NCBI GenBank assembly: GCA_963792855.1
Contig: CAWBXZ010000005.1
Coordinates: 186,001 to 250,000 of the forward strand
Direction of reading: 5' to 3'
Length of the DNA stretch: 64,000 bases
DNA from: SG8-40 sp963792855
GTDB taxonomy: Bacteria > Pseudomonadota > Gammaproteobacteria > Burkholderiales > Eutrophovitaceae
Below, one piece after another: positions 46,859-55,414 of this stretch. How positions within the stretch are numbered: position 1 is the first letter of the stretch; the number at the start of each line of letters is the position of its first letter. Position numbers and translations under genes: made by a program. The notes below the pieces were generated by a model. It saw only the letters and a list, made by a program, of their open reading frames with translations, had not been told where the DNA came from and made no database searches.

Positions 46859-47359
46859 GTGAATCCAGATAGTGACCTGGCAAAACTGGCGGCGACGTTT
46901 CCCCGGCGAGGAAGAGTCGAATGGATTGGGGTCCGGCCCGGGCGTCGTGCGCCGCTGGTATCGTGTGAGCGGGTCGAGGCGGTTGCCGGTGTCGGACTGG
47001 CCGGTGACCACTATGCAACGAAAACAAACGGAAAGCGTCAGGTCACGCTGATACAGGCGGAGCACCTCGAAGTGGTCGCCCAATTACTGGGAATCACCGG
47101 AGTGGCAGCTGAGTCGGTTCGACGCAACATCGTTGTTTCAGGGATCAATCTGCTCGCTTTGCGACAGCACCGTTTTGCTGTCGGTGGCGTATTGCTCGAA
47201 GGAGCCGGCCTCTGCGCCCCCTGCTCGCGGATGGAGGAAGCGCTCGGTCACGGCGGCTATAACGCGATGCGCGGTCACGGCGGCATTGTTTGCCGCATAC
47301 TCAACGGCGGCGAAATCCGGCTTGGAGACGCCGTCAATGGAATCGCGTTTCCCGACTAG
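46859..47359 (+). CDS. MOSC domain protein
   Basis: The 166-aa protein is a stand-alone MOSC (molybdenum cofactor sulfurase C-terminal) domain. Typical segments are GLAGDHYATKTNGKRQVTLIQAEHL, VRRNIVVSGINLLAL and GLCAPCSRME with C119 and C122; the first of these aligns with the conserved MOSC Cys. MOSC proteins bind sulfurated Mo cofactor or carry sulfane sulfur; this short type lacks reductase or sulfurase partners. The start is GTG with AAGGGG upstream. Its stop overlaps the D-aminoacylase stop by four bases on the opposite strand. Confidence 0.93.
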   Translation: MNPDSDLAKLAATFPRRGRVEWIGVRPGRRAPLVSCERVEAVAGVGLAGDHYATKTNGKRQVTLIQAEHLEVVAQLLGITGVAAESVRRNIVVSGINLLALRQHRFAVGGVLLEGAGLCAPCSRMEEALGHGGYNAMRGHGGIVCRILNGGEIRLGDAVNGIAFPD

Positions 47360-49014
47360 GAATAAAACTCCGTCAGTACCTGCCCCGGTCCGGATTCAAG
47401 CGGCAAATAATCCTTGCCATCGTGAACCTGCTGGCCATTGACCCACACTCCGTGGATTCCCTGTGCCTGGCGAACCATCCGTGAGCCACCGCCGGGCAAA
47501 TCGTCTTGTCGCTGCAGCGCCGACAAACCGGCCGTGTTCGGGTCAAACAGCATCAGGTCGGCCCATGCGCCCGGCACGATCCGGCCACGCTCGGGAATAC
47601 GGTACTTGTCGGCCGCATCGGAGGTCAGGCGTCGCACGCCTTCCGCGAGGGTGAAGGTCGCAGTCTCCCTCACCCAGTGCTGCAGGAAGTGAAGCCCGAA
47701 GCCGGCATCACAAAGAAAGATCAGGTGGGCGCCGGCATCGGACAATGCGAGCACACCGTTCGGGTGCTTGAGCAAAGGCGCTACGCCTGCGTCGTCATTC
47801 TGAAACAGCTTGGCGATGAATTGTGTATCGAGGGGTTGGTCGAAAAACCAGTCGAGCGGGTCACGTCCGTCGCGCCTGGCAAGTTCGGAGATTGGTTGTT
47901 CGTCGAGTTCGATCTTCGACCAGTCGCCGTAGAAAAGTATCCCGGACTTCGGGTTGGCAAGGTTTTGCCGGAACCGGTCGCGGAATGCCGGGTCAGCGTA
48001 AATCGTCGGAAGTTCTTCCGGCTTTGCCACCTTAATGCGGTCGAAGGCGTCGTGCGAGAACAGCAGGTACGGGTTGCGAAGGGTGAAATCGAATGACAGC
48101 GGATGCGGATTGGCGTGGATATAGACTTCACGGCCGCGGCTACGCGCATCGGCACAACGTTGATAGTAGCCTTGCGCGGCGTCGGGGTCGGCATCGTTGT
48201 GCATTGCCAGCACCGTGACCATGAAGACCGGACGCCCGGTGTCGGCCGCCAGTGACTCCATGTAGTCGGTGGTGGCGCGCGCCCCGGTTGCCATGACGAA
48301 CATGCCCTTGCCGGCATCAGCCAAAGGCTGCAACAGTGCGCGTAATTCCATATCGGTCGCGATGGTTGAGGGCATCGGGCGGCCGCCATAACCGGCATGA
48401 TTCGGCGAGAACGAAGAGGCGAAACCGATGGCGCCGGCCTTCAGCGCTTCGCGCACCATCGCCTGCATTCTTGTCAGTTCCTCCGCTGTCGGCTCGGCAC
48501 GGGATGACGCTTCTTCTCCCATCACGGCGGTGCGGATTGTCGAGTGACCGGCCAGCGCCGCAACATTCGCGTAAGGCCCGATGCGGCGAATCTGGTCGAG
48601 ATATTCCGGAAACGATTCGAACTCCCAACGCGTACCCGTGAGCAAGGCATCGAGATTCATGCCCTCGACCACGGAGAGATTCTTCAACATTGTTTCGCGC
48701 TGGTCCTGCGGGCAAGGCGCGATGCCAAATCCGCAGTTGCCGATGACAGCGGTGGTGACGCCGAGCGCTGGCGATGGCGACATCGTCCGGTCCCATGTCA
48801 GTTGTGCGTCGTAATGGGTGTGGACGTCGACAATGCCGGGCATCAACGACAGGCCGCTGCCGTCAATGACATGCCGGGCAGAGCCGGTGATTCTGCCGAT
48901 CTCGGAGATACGTCCCGCGTCGATCGCGACGTCGGTGCTGTACGGCTCGCCTCCGTTGCCGTCGACGATGCTGGCGCCCCGGATAACCGTTTCATGTGAG
49001 GATGTCTTGACCAT
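47356..49014 (-). CDS. N-acyl-D-amino-acid deacylase family amidohydrolase
   Basis: Starting at ATG 49014 gives 552 aa; an in-frame ATG at 49047 would add 11 mostly hydrophobic residues. The protein has the amidohydrolase pattern VIRGASIVDGNGGEPYSTDVAI, then GIVDVHTHYDAQLTWD with HxH and LGVTTAVIGNCGFGIAP, as in D-aminoacylases and N-acyl-D-glutamate deacylases. A C-terminal RRLTSDAADKYRIPERGRIVPGAWADLMLFD closes the fold. It is cytoplasmic. It removes the acyl group from N-acyl-D-amino acids, or a related amide; the exact substrate is unknown. Confidence 0.9.
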   Translation of the reverse strand: MVKTSSHETVIRGASIVDGNGGEPYSTDVAIDAGRISEIGRITGSARHVIDGSGLSLMPGIVDVHTHYDAQLTWDRTMSPSPALGVTTAVIGNCGFGIAPCPQDQRETMLKNLSVVEGMNLDALLTGTRWEFESFPEYLDQIRRIGPYANVAALAGHSTIRTAVMGEEASSRAEPTAEELTRMQAMVREALKAGAIGFASSFSPNHAGYGGRPMPSTIATDMELRALLQPLADAGKGMFVMATGARATTDYMESLAADTGRPVFMVTVLAMHNDADPDAAQGYYQRCADARSRGREVYIHANPHPLSFDFTLRNPYLLFSHDAFDRIKVAKPEELPTIYADPAFRDRFRQNLANPKSGILFYGDWSKIELDEQPISELARRDGRDPLDWFFDQPLDTQFIAKLFQNDDAGVAPLLKHPNGVLALSDAGAHLIFLCDAGFGLHFLQHWVRETATFTLAEGVRRLTSDAADKYRIPERGRIVPGAWADLMLFDPNTAGLSALQRQDDLPGGGSRMVRQAQGIHGVWVNGQQVHDGKDYLPLESGPGQVLTEFYS

Positions 49015-49142
49015 GGACAGGAACGCTATCACAACCCACGCCGCCATGTCGTGACACCTGAAACCGCGTCCGGGCCAACCCGGTTGCGCGGTGGCATCAA
49101 AACACCGTCGGCCTCGCCGCGCAGCGCCTGACCGCCGCTGAA

Positions 49143-49541
49143 TCAGCGGGGGTCAGGTGGGTGCGCACTTCGCCACGCCTCGGCGCGTTGCCTTGCCAAC
49201 GTAACCTCTTCGTCGCTCATGCGTTTGGCAATTCCCTCGCGGTAGCGCGCGCCTACCGGCAATCCGTTTGCGGCGGCAATATCGAACCACATATAAGCCG
49301 TCACATTGTCGATGCGAAGGCTGTTGCCGTCGTAGTGCATACGGCCGAGCAGGAACTGGGCTTCGGCGTCACCCCCTTCTGCCGCCTGCAAGAACCATTG
49401 CGCTGCCTCGTCGTACTGATAAGCGCGGTATGCCTTGACGCCATTGTAGAAAGCGTTGTCGGGCTCGCCGTCCTGGCCCTGCGCAAAGTGGCTGCAGCAG
49501 ACCAACATGACGGCGGCAATGCCCGAAATCAGCTGTTTCAT
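49143..49541 (-). CDS. Sel1-repeat secreted protein
   Basis: ATG 49541 has AGGAGA upstream and gives 132 aa with a signal peptide (about 1-22, ending FAQG). The mature part has one and a half Sel1/TPR-like repeats: AVEKGD-like WFLQAAEGGDAEAQFLLGRMHYDG, then TAYMWFDIAAANG. The end is a basic helix (EVTLARQRAEAW). Sel1 proteins mediate protein contacts in the periplasm. It follows the amidase gene on the same strand, with 22 nt between, suggesting an operon. Confidence 0.85.
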   Translation of the reverse strand: MKQLISGIAAVMLVCCSHFAQGQDGEPDNAFYNGVKAYRAYQYDEAAQWFLQAAEGGDAEAQFLLGRMHYDGNSLRIDNVTAYMWFDIAAANGLPVGARYREGIAKRMSDEEVTLARQRAEAWRSAHPPDPR

Positions 49542-49563
49542 GAATGTTGATCTCCTGTGCCGG

Positions 49564-51054
49564 TCAGACAAACTCATCGGGCGCGATGAATGGCTGCAAT
49601 TCGCGTTCAAGAAATTTTGCTGCGGCGATGCATTGCAGGTCGCCGTAGTGGGGGCCGATGATCTGCACGCCGATCGGCAAGCGCTCCTCCGAGAAAGCAA
49701 CGGGCGCTACCGTTGAAGGTAGGTAAGCCATTCCGGACAAGCCGGCCCAGAACAGTTGCGTCGTTGTCGGCTGCGGTACGCCGTTGACGGCGATCATGCG
49801 CTCCCAGCGCGTGCCTTTCTGGTTATGCTCGAAAGCGGCGGTTGCCGCCGTCGGGCATAGCAACAGATCCCAGTCGCGGAAAAACCGGACCCAGGCGTGA
49901 CGCATGGCTTCGCGTCTCTCGTGCCACATATGCCAATCGCGGTGACTCATCGTTGTCGCGCGAATCATCCAGCTCTCGTAGGAATTGTCGTCTTTACCCA
50001 CGCGGGGCGCGCGCCGGCGCAGCGCGTCGTAATCTTCATCGGGAACGGCGCTGGAGGTGGCGCCGCGTAACAGGTGGATGTACGTGCGGTGCGCGTCGTG
50101 CAGGTCGAAACCGGGCAGCGCCCGGTCGGACACGGTCGCTCCGGCTTTGGCGAAGCATTGTGCTGCCGCAAGGATGGCGGCCTGCACACTGTCGTCGACT
50201 TGCGCGGTGGGCGCGTTCGTCAGTACCGCGATGCGCAATTTGCGAACGTCTTTTTGCGGTTTCGCCAAAGCGACGCGAATGCCGCGGGCAGCCGCTTCGT
50301 CGGGTTGGCCGACAATGCCGAGAGCAAGTTCGAGGTCGCCGGCACTGCGCGCCAGCGGTCCGATCACCATCATGTCCTTCGTGCCTTTGGTGGGAGGAAG
50401 ATTGTGGCCATGTATCGGACACAGATCGAATGTCGGTTTGTGGCCATACACTCCGCAATAATGGGCGGGGTTGCGAATCGATGCGCCAATGTCGCTGCCC
50501 AGTTCGAGTCCGGTGAGGCCTGCCGCGAGCGCTGCCGCAGCGCCGCCGGACGAGCCACCCGGCACGCGTGATACATCCCACGGGTTATTGGTCGTGCCAT
50601 AGACCGGGTTGAATGTTTGCCAGTCGGCGAGACCGACCGGGACATTCGTCTTGCCGAACACGGTTACGCCGGCACCCAACAGGCGGCTGACCGACAGGGC
50701 GTGCTGTTGCGCAACATTGGTCCTGAAGCGCGTGTGCCCCCAGGTTGTCGGCAAACCTTCGACGTCGAATGATTCCTTTACCGTCATCGGAACGCCGTGC
50801 AATGGTCCCCACCAGTCATCCCGGGCTGCCGCACGATCGGCCTTCTTTGCGCGCGCGCGAGCTCGCTCGTGGTCGAGAACGACGACCGCATTGAGACGCG
50901 GGTTAAAGCGGGCAACGCGTTCAAGGTAGTGGTCAAGCAGTTCGAGACAACCGATTTTCCGGCGCCGTATCAGGGACGCCAGTTGCCTGGCCGAACTGAA
51001 TGGAAGTGCCGGATCGGCCGGCATTGCGGACTTTTTCGTCTTGTTGGAAGGCAT
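49564..51054 (-). CDS. Amidase (amidase signature family)
   Basis: The 496-aa enzyme carries the Ser-cisSer-Lys triad of the amidase signature family: K93 in MTVKESFDVEG, the cis-Ser in PGGSSGGAAAALAAG (S168-S169) and the nucleophile S192 in GSDIGASIRNP. The rest covers the family core, with HNLPPTKGTKDMMVIGPLARSAGDLELAL. It is similar in size to GatA and AtzE-type amidases, but without GatB/C neighbours it is probably a stand-alone hydrolase of small amides. No signal peptide was seen. The C-terminal half has a large aromatic-rich insertion (about 330-410). Confidence 0.93.
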   Translation of the reverse strand: MPSNKTKKSAMPADPALPFSSARQLASLIRRRKIGCLELLDHYLERVARFNPRLNAVVVLDHERARARAKKADRAAARDDWWGPLHGVPMTVKESFDVEGLPTTWGHTRFRTNVAQQHALSVSRLLGAGVTVFGKTNVPVGLADWQTFNPVYGTTNNPWDVSRVPGGSSGGAAAALAAGLTGLELGSDIGASIRNPAHYCGVYGHKPTFDLCPIHGHNLPPTKGTKDMMVIGPLARSAGDLELALGIVGQPDEAAARGIRVALAKPQKDVRKLRIAVLTNAPTAQVDDSVQAAILAAAQCFAKAGATVSDRALPGFDLHDAHRTYIHLLRGATSSAVPDEDYDALRRRAPRVGKDDNSYESWMIRATTMSHRDWHMWHERREAMRHAWVRFFRDWDLLLCPTAATAAFEHNQKGTRWERMIAVNGVPQPTTTQLFWAGLSGMAYLPSTVAPVAFSEERLPIGVQIIGPHYGDLQCIAAAKFLERELQPFIAPDEFV

Positions 51055-51188
51055 TCGGAATTTACCCGTTTCGGATGTCGTGTTTGCCGGCTATCCGGCT
51101 ATCCGGCGATACGATACACGGACATTGGCGCCCCGGTCGTATTCCTGTCTGCTCGTCGGATGGCGCACTGATGCCGGGATGTCGCGGA

Positions 51189-51536
51189 TCAGTTGCTCCC
51201 CCTGAGCAGCGGAGTCATTCGATCGGGAATGTCGAGTTCGAATGCCAGTATGCGCGATGAAAGCGACTTGCCATAGTTGTCCAGGCAAAGTGAACGGGAA
51301 ACGCCGCCGCCAAGCGCGCCCTCGGCGACGAAGTTCAGCGAGTGCAGGCCATCGACTTCGTATCGCGTGACTTTCCCGGCGACGACGCCAGCGTAGAACT
51401 GCCGGAAGCGCTCGGCGGTGAGTTGTTCCTTGAGGAAGGGGTACAGCTCGGGCGAATAGGCGATGACCGAGATGTTGGAGGTGTTGCCCTTGTCACCCGA
51501 GCGGCAGTGGGCGGCGCGTTCGAGCCTGATTTTCAT
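51189..51536 (-). CDS. AtuA-related C-terminal domain protein
   Basis: The ATG at 51536 with GGAG 7 nt upstream gives 115 aa; an earlier TTG at 51578 overlaps the upstream gene. The protein matches the C-terminal domain of AtuA (acyclic terpene utilisation A), with AHCRSGDKGNTSNISVIAYSPELYPFL at residues 9-35 and ALGGGVSRSLCLDNYGK near the end. AtuA is normally one chain; here the C-domain is a separate gene 38 nt after the gene for the N-domain. The role is unknown beyond association with branched acyl degradation. Confidence 0.85.
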   Translation of the reverse strand: MKIRLERAAHCRSGDKGNTSNISVIAYSPELYPFLKEQLTAERFRQFYAGVVAGKVTRYEVDGLHSLNFVAEGALGGGVSRSLCLDNYGKSLSSRILAFELDIPDRMTPLLRGSN

Positions 51537-51574
51537 GTCGTGCTCCGTAGTTATGGCTTCGACCGGTGGATCAG

Positions 51575-52924
51575 TCAACTTTCAATCATGTTGATGCTCG
51601 GAACGATTTTCTCGCGTGCCACCAGTGACGACCAGACGCCGATGATTTCCCGTGCGCGGTCCTGGTGCGGGACGCGTTTTCCCGTCATGCCGACGCCGGA
51701 TACAGCCATGCCGTCGACTTCGCGACCGATCTTGTTCGCTTCTTCGCGCGTTCTGGTCCTGGCTGCCACTCGTACGGCAATCTCGTATGGTTCAGGAGCG
51801 TCTGGCGGGGTCATCGCGCCGTGTATTGCATTCAATCCGAGAAAATCGATGCGGAGTTCTTCAGCGTCCAGTTCCACCAGCTTGAAACGTTCTTCGAGAA
51901 TCTGCCTGGCAAGTTTCGCCCGGCGCAGCGCACCGGGACCTGCGTAGAAGAACATGTCCTCGCCGATATAACCTTCAGTGCATCCGATGGAAACCTTCAG
52001 TGTCGGCGTGCGCGGCTTGCCGGAGATATTGCTGATACGCACGCGGTCGCGCCCGACCTGTTCGAGCTGCGCGGTAGTGAAGTCGACAACCACATCCGGC
52101 GTCAGGTAGTTGGCCGGGTCGTGTACCTCATAGAACATCTGCTCCTTTACCGTCATCAGGTTGACGATGCCACCGGTTCCTTCGACCTTGGTGAGCACTG
52201 CCGTGCCATCGGCCTCGACTTCGAGGATGGGAAAGGCCAGGTCCCACGGCCTTGGCACATCCTTGAAGCCGGGATCGGCGAAGTAGCCGCCGGTGACCTG
52301 CGCTCCGCACTCGATCAGATGCCCCAGGCCGTTGCCGCGTCCGAGGAGAAGATGATCGAGCGCATCCCAGCCGAACTCGTACATCATCGGCGCCATGAAT
52401 ATCGACGGATCGGCGACACGCCCCGATACGACGATGTGCGCGCCTTGCCTGAGCGCTTCGACGATGGGTTCGGCGCCCAGATAAACCTCGGCCGATACCA
52501 GGCTGGGTGCCAATGTAGACGTCGGTTGGCCGTTTTCGAGGATGGTGTCGGTCAGTTCCAGAACCCGGTCTGTGACAAGTCCGCCATTGATGGAAGCGAC
52601 CTTGACGCCGCGTGCGCCGAATTCGCGCAGCCAGTGAACGATGCGTTGGGCTGCGCCATCGGGGTTGATCCAGCCCTGGTTGGTGACGATTTTCGTGCCA
52701 CGCTTCAGGCAGGCCGGCAACACGGCACGCATGCGGTCATCCAGCCACGTGTCGTAACCCGGGAAAGAAGGGTCGCGACGTTTGCGTACCTGGGCCGCGG
52801 AAACGGTGGCTTCCGCCATGGTCTCGAAGCACAGGTAGTCGAGATCGCCTCTCTCTGCGTTAAGCGCGGCTGGAGAAATACGGTCGCCCCACCAGGCGGA
52901 CCCGGCTCCGATTCGCAGCGTCAT
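51575..52924 (-). CDS. Acyclic terpene utilisation AtuA family protein (DUF1446)
   Basis: The 449-aa protein matches the DUF1446 part of AtuA: RIGAGSAWWGDRISPAALNAERGDLDYLCFETMAEATV at the N-terminus, IVTNQGWINPDGAAQRI, the QGAHIVVSGRVADPSIFMAPMMYEFGW segment and TGGYFADPGFKDVP. AtuA is encoded with citronellyl/geranyl-CoA genes in Pseudomonas but has no proven enzyme activity. GGAGG lies 5 nt upstream. Its partner domain is the next gene. Outside Pseudomonas, homologues occur in many organisms without terpene pathways, so the substrate is open. Confidence 0.9.
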   Translation of the reverse strand: MTLRIGAGSAWWGDRISPAALNAERGDLDYLCFETMAEATVSAAQVRKRRDPSFPGYDTWLDDRMRAVLPACLKRGTKIVTNQGWINPDGAAQRIVHWLREFGARGVKVASINGGLVTDRVLELTDTILENGQPTSTLAPSLVSAEVYLGAEPIVEALRQGAHIVVSGRVADPSIFMAPMMYEFGWDALDHLLLGRGNGLGHLIECGAQVTGGYFADPGFKDVPRPWDLAFPILEVEADGTAVLTKVEGTGGIVNLMTVKEQMFYEVHDPANYLTPDVVVDFTTAQLEQVGRDRVRISNISGKPRTPTLKVSIGCTEGYIGEDMFFYAGPGALRRAKLARQILEERFKLVELDAEELRIDFLGLNAIHGAMTPPDAPEPYEIAVRVAARTRTREEANKIGREVDGMAVSGVGMTGKRVPHQDRAREIIGVWSSLVAREKIVPSINMIES

Positions 52925-53422
52925 TTGTCCTCCCCGCGATGTTTGTTACGCGGTTTCGCAGTGCAAAACACGTGTTTGGAAGCTATGTGCATCACGCTGT
53001 TTTCTTGTGTTAAATCGTTCTTGTGCATTCCGGAAGACAAAATCGGCTCCTTGACAAGTGTACAGCGAGAAACAATGATCAAGCCTGTACGCGGGCAGCG
53101 CCGGCGGACGTCAAGGGGGAGGATCCCATGTTTGCGGCCAGAAGCGGCGTAGATCGCCCTGGCCGCATCCGCATTCCGCAGACCAGCAACAAGACGCGGG
53201 AGCGGTAAACGGACCCCGAGGAAACGCAGGAAGCAGGCACGCCGGGCAATGCAATGGTTGATCGGCGCGGGTGGCCGTGGCCGTGTAATTCCCGCGTGAC
53301 TCAAGTTCCCTGAAGCCATTGGTGCCGGGGTGCTTGACGCCGATTCAAAATCGGAAAGCGTGTTCGCCGGAAACGGCAACTGACGGCCTGACAACAACAA
53401 GAAGTGCGCAGGGGGATGGAAG
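52925..53422. other. Divergent intergenic region, AtuA/cyclase
   Basis: These 498 bp lie between divergent operons. No credible coding frame or RNA was found; short frames here lack ribosome sites. A promoter region for both directions, and possibly IclR binding sites, would be expected, but no clear palindrome was recognised. Confidence 0.4.
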
Positions 53423-54478
53423 ATGGCGACTTCGTCGCGCTGGAAAAGGCGGCCGCTGGGTTCGACCTGGGGCGATTTCGGGGATAACGATCAGCTCGGC
53501 CGCCTGAATCTGCTGACGCCGGAGAAAGTCAGGCAGGGCGTTGCAGAGGTTCGTGAGGGAATCGCTTTTTGTCTGAGCCTGCCGCTGGACATCCCCGGCG
53601 GCAACGTGCTCAATCCGCGTCGCTTCCCGCCGGTGTTGCGCCCGACCTTGCGAAACGGCAAACCCAACATGAACTATGTCGTTGCGCGAGATGACCCCAA
53701 CGCGACCGACGTCGTCAATGACGACGCAGTGATTCTGCACCTGCAGTATTCGACACAGTGGGACTCATTGGCGCACGTCGGCCAGTTGTTCGATGCCGAT
53801 GACGATGGTACGCCGGAACCGGTGTTTTATAACGGCTTCAGGGGCGGCAAGGAGATCATCGGGCCGAGCAACCCGGACGATGCCGGCGCGATTGGCAGCG
53901 TGCCGGCGAAGACCACTACTGCGGTGCATGCGCTCGGAGTGGAGAACATGGCGGTGAAGTGCGTGCAGGGCCGCGGCGTCATGATCGACCTGCATGCGGA
54001 ATTCGGGCGTGCGCGCGAGCTGGTGGGCTACGAGAAGCTGATGCGAATTCTCGACAAACACGCGATCGCGGTCGAAGCGGGCGACATGGTCTGCCTGCAT
54101 ACCGGCTTTTCGCAGATGCTGCTGGACATGAAGGGGCAGCCCGATTTGCAGGTGCTCAACAATTCCTGCGCTGCGCTCGACGGTCGCGACGCGAAATTGC
54201 TCGGCTGGATCACCGATTCGGGACTGGCAGCACTGATTGCTGACAACTACGCGGTCGAGGCCTTGCCACCCGGGCCTTGCGCCGGCAGTTGTGCAACCTT
54301 GCCCTTGCACGAGCATTGTCTGTTCAAGCTCGGTGTGAATCTGGGCGAACTCTGGTACCTGACCGAATTGGCAAACTGGCTGGCCGCGAACCAGCGCCAC
54401 CGTTTTCTGCTTACCGCGCCCCCTTTGCGGTTGCGTGGTGCGGTCGGATCACCATCCACTCCGGTTGCCACGGTTTGA
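53423..54478 (+). CDS. Cyclase family protein (kynurenine formamidase-like)
   Basis: The 351-aa protein has the cyclase-family signature in the form QYSTQWDSLAH (about 108-118). Asp114 and His118 match the HxGTHxDxxxH metal site, while the first two His positions are Gln. Later segments are GVMIDLHAEFG and DMVCLHTGFS, and a C-terminal PLHEHCLFKLGVNLGELW. The family hydrolyses formamides or cyclises/cleaves small ring compounds using Zn or Mn. The Q-type variant occurs in a larger subfamily of about 320-350 aa. It is the first gene of the plus-strand catabolic run. Confidence 0.85.
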   Translation: MATSSRWKRRPLGSTWGDFGDNDQLGRLNLLTPEKVRQGVAEVREGIAFCLSLPLDIPGGNVLNPRRFPPVLRPTLRNGKPNMNYVVARDDPNATDVVNDDAVILHLQYSTQWDSLAHVGQLFDADDDGTPEPVFYNGFRGGKEIIGPSNPDDAGAIGSVPAKTTTAVHALGVENMAVKCVQGRGVMIDLHAEFGRARELVGYEKLMRILDKHAIAVEAGDMVCLHTGFSQMLLDMKGQPDLQVLNNSCAALDGRDAKLLGWITDSGLAALIADNYAVEALPPGPCAGSCATLPLHEHCLFKLGVNLGELWYLTELANWLAANQRHRFLLTAPPLRLRGAVGSPSTPVATV

Positions 54479-54581
54479 GATGGTTGTGGCACTGATGGTT
54501 GTGTTCGCGCGTCATTTGCGCAATGCGCATGGCAACGCATGCCTTGCAAGGCAGGGCTACCTGGCCGAACGGAGATTCTGA

Positions 54582-55364
54582 ATGCCTGGTCGCGAATCGC
54601 CTTTGTCGTCGGTTCAGAAAGCCTGTCGCATCCTTGGTGTGCTGGCCGATGCCGGCCGTGCCCGTCTGACTGAAATTTCCGTCAAAGCGACGCTGAACAA
54701 AGTGACAACGCTGCGCATTCTCGACGTGCTGACCCGGGAAGGCTTCGTCGAACGCGACGAACGCAGCAAGACCTATCGTCTCGGCGATCAGTCTCTGGTA
54801 CTGGCAAGTGCCGCCCGTACCCGCGATGACCTGCGCGCGCGCGCACGGGCATCGATGGTTCGCCTCGCTGCTATTTCCGAAGATACGGTATTACTCTCCG
54901 TGCGCCAGGGTTTCGAGTCGGTGTGCATTGACCGCGAAACCGGCGCCTTTCCCATTCGCGCGGCCTATCTGGATGTCGGCTCGCGGCGGCCTCTTGGCGT
55001 TGGCGCCGGGGCGCTGGCGGTTTTTGCCTGGTTGCCGGATGACGAGTTGCAGGTTCTGCTCGACGAGGTTGCGCCCAGACTGGCCGCATACCCGGATTTT
55101 TCCATCCAGTCGATTCGCGAGGATATTGAGGCGGCACGCTTGCGTGGGTATACGATGATGCTCAACCGCGTGGTTGAGCGCATGGGGGCGGTCGGCGTTC
55201 CCATTATCGGGCTGGACGGCCGGCCATTTGCGGCATTGTCTATTGCCGCACTGAGCGACCGCCTCGTCGTACGCGAGGAGAATCTCGTTGCCGCGCTGCA
55301 GCGCGAAGCGAGGCAAATTGCCGACCCACGCGTACCTGCGCCTGGCGCCCCTGACACGCACTGA
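54582..55364 (+). CDS. IclR-family transcriptional regulator
   Basis: The 260-aa protein has the IclR architecture: an N-terminal winged helix (about 8-70: SSVQKACRILGVLADAG, then TLRILDVLTREGFVERDERSKTYRLG) and a C-terminal effector domain (about 75-250) with GVPIIGLDGRPFAALSIAAL. CGGAGA lies upstream of the ATG. The gene sits inside the catabolic run, between the cyclase and thiolase genes, so it probably controls that run in response to an acid or CoA-ester intermediate. Effector and operator are unknown. Confidence 0.94.
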   Translation: MPGRESPLSSVQKACRILGVLADAGRARLTEISVKATLNKVTTLRILDVLTREGFVERDERSKTYRLGDQSLVLASAARTRDDLRARARASMVRLAAISEDTVLLSVRQGFESVCIDRETGAFPIRAAYLDVGSRRPLGVGAGALAVFAWLPDDELQVLLDEVAPRLAAYPDFSIQSIREDIEAARLRGYTMMLNRVVERMGAVGVPIIGLDGRPFAALSIAALSDRLVVREENLVAALQREARQIADPRVPAPGAPDTH

Positions 55365-55414
55365 CGAGGAGCCACCATCTGCAAAGTGATTCATACCGAC
55401 GCGGATCGTGAGGC

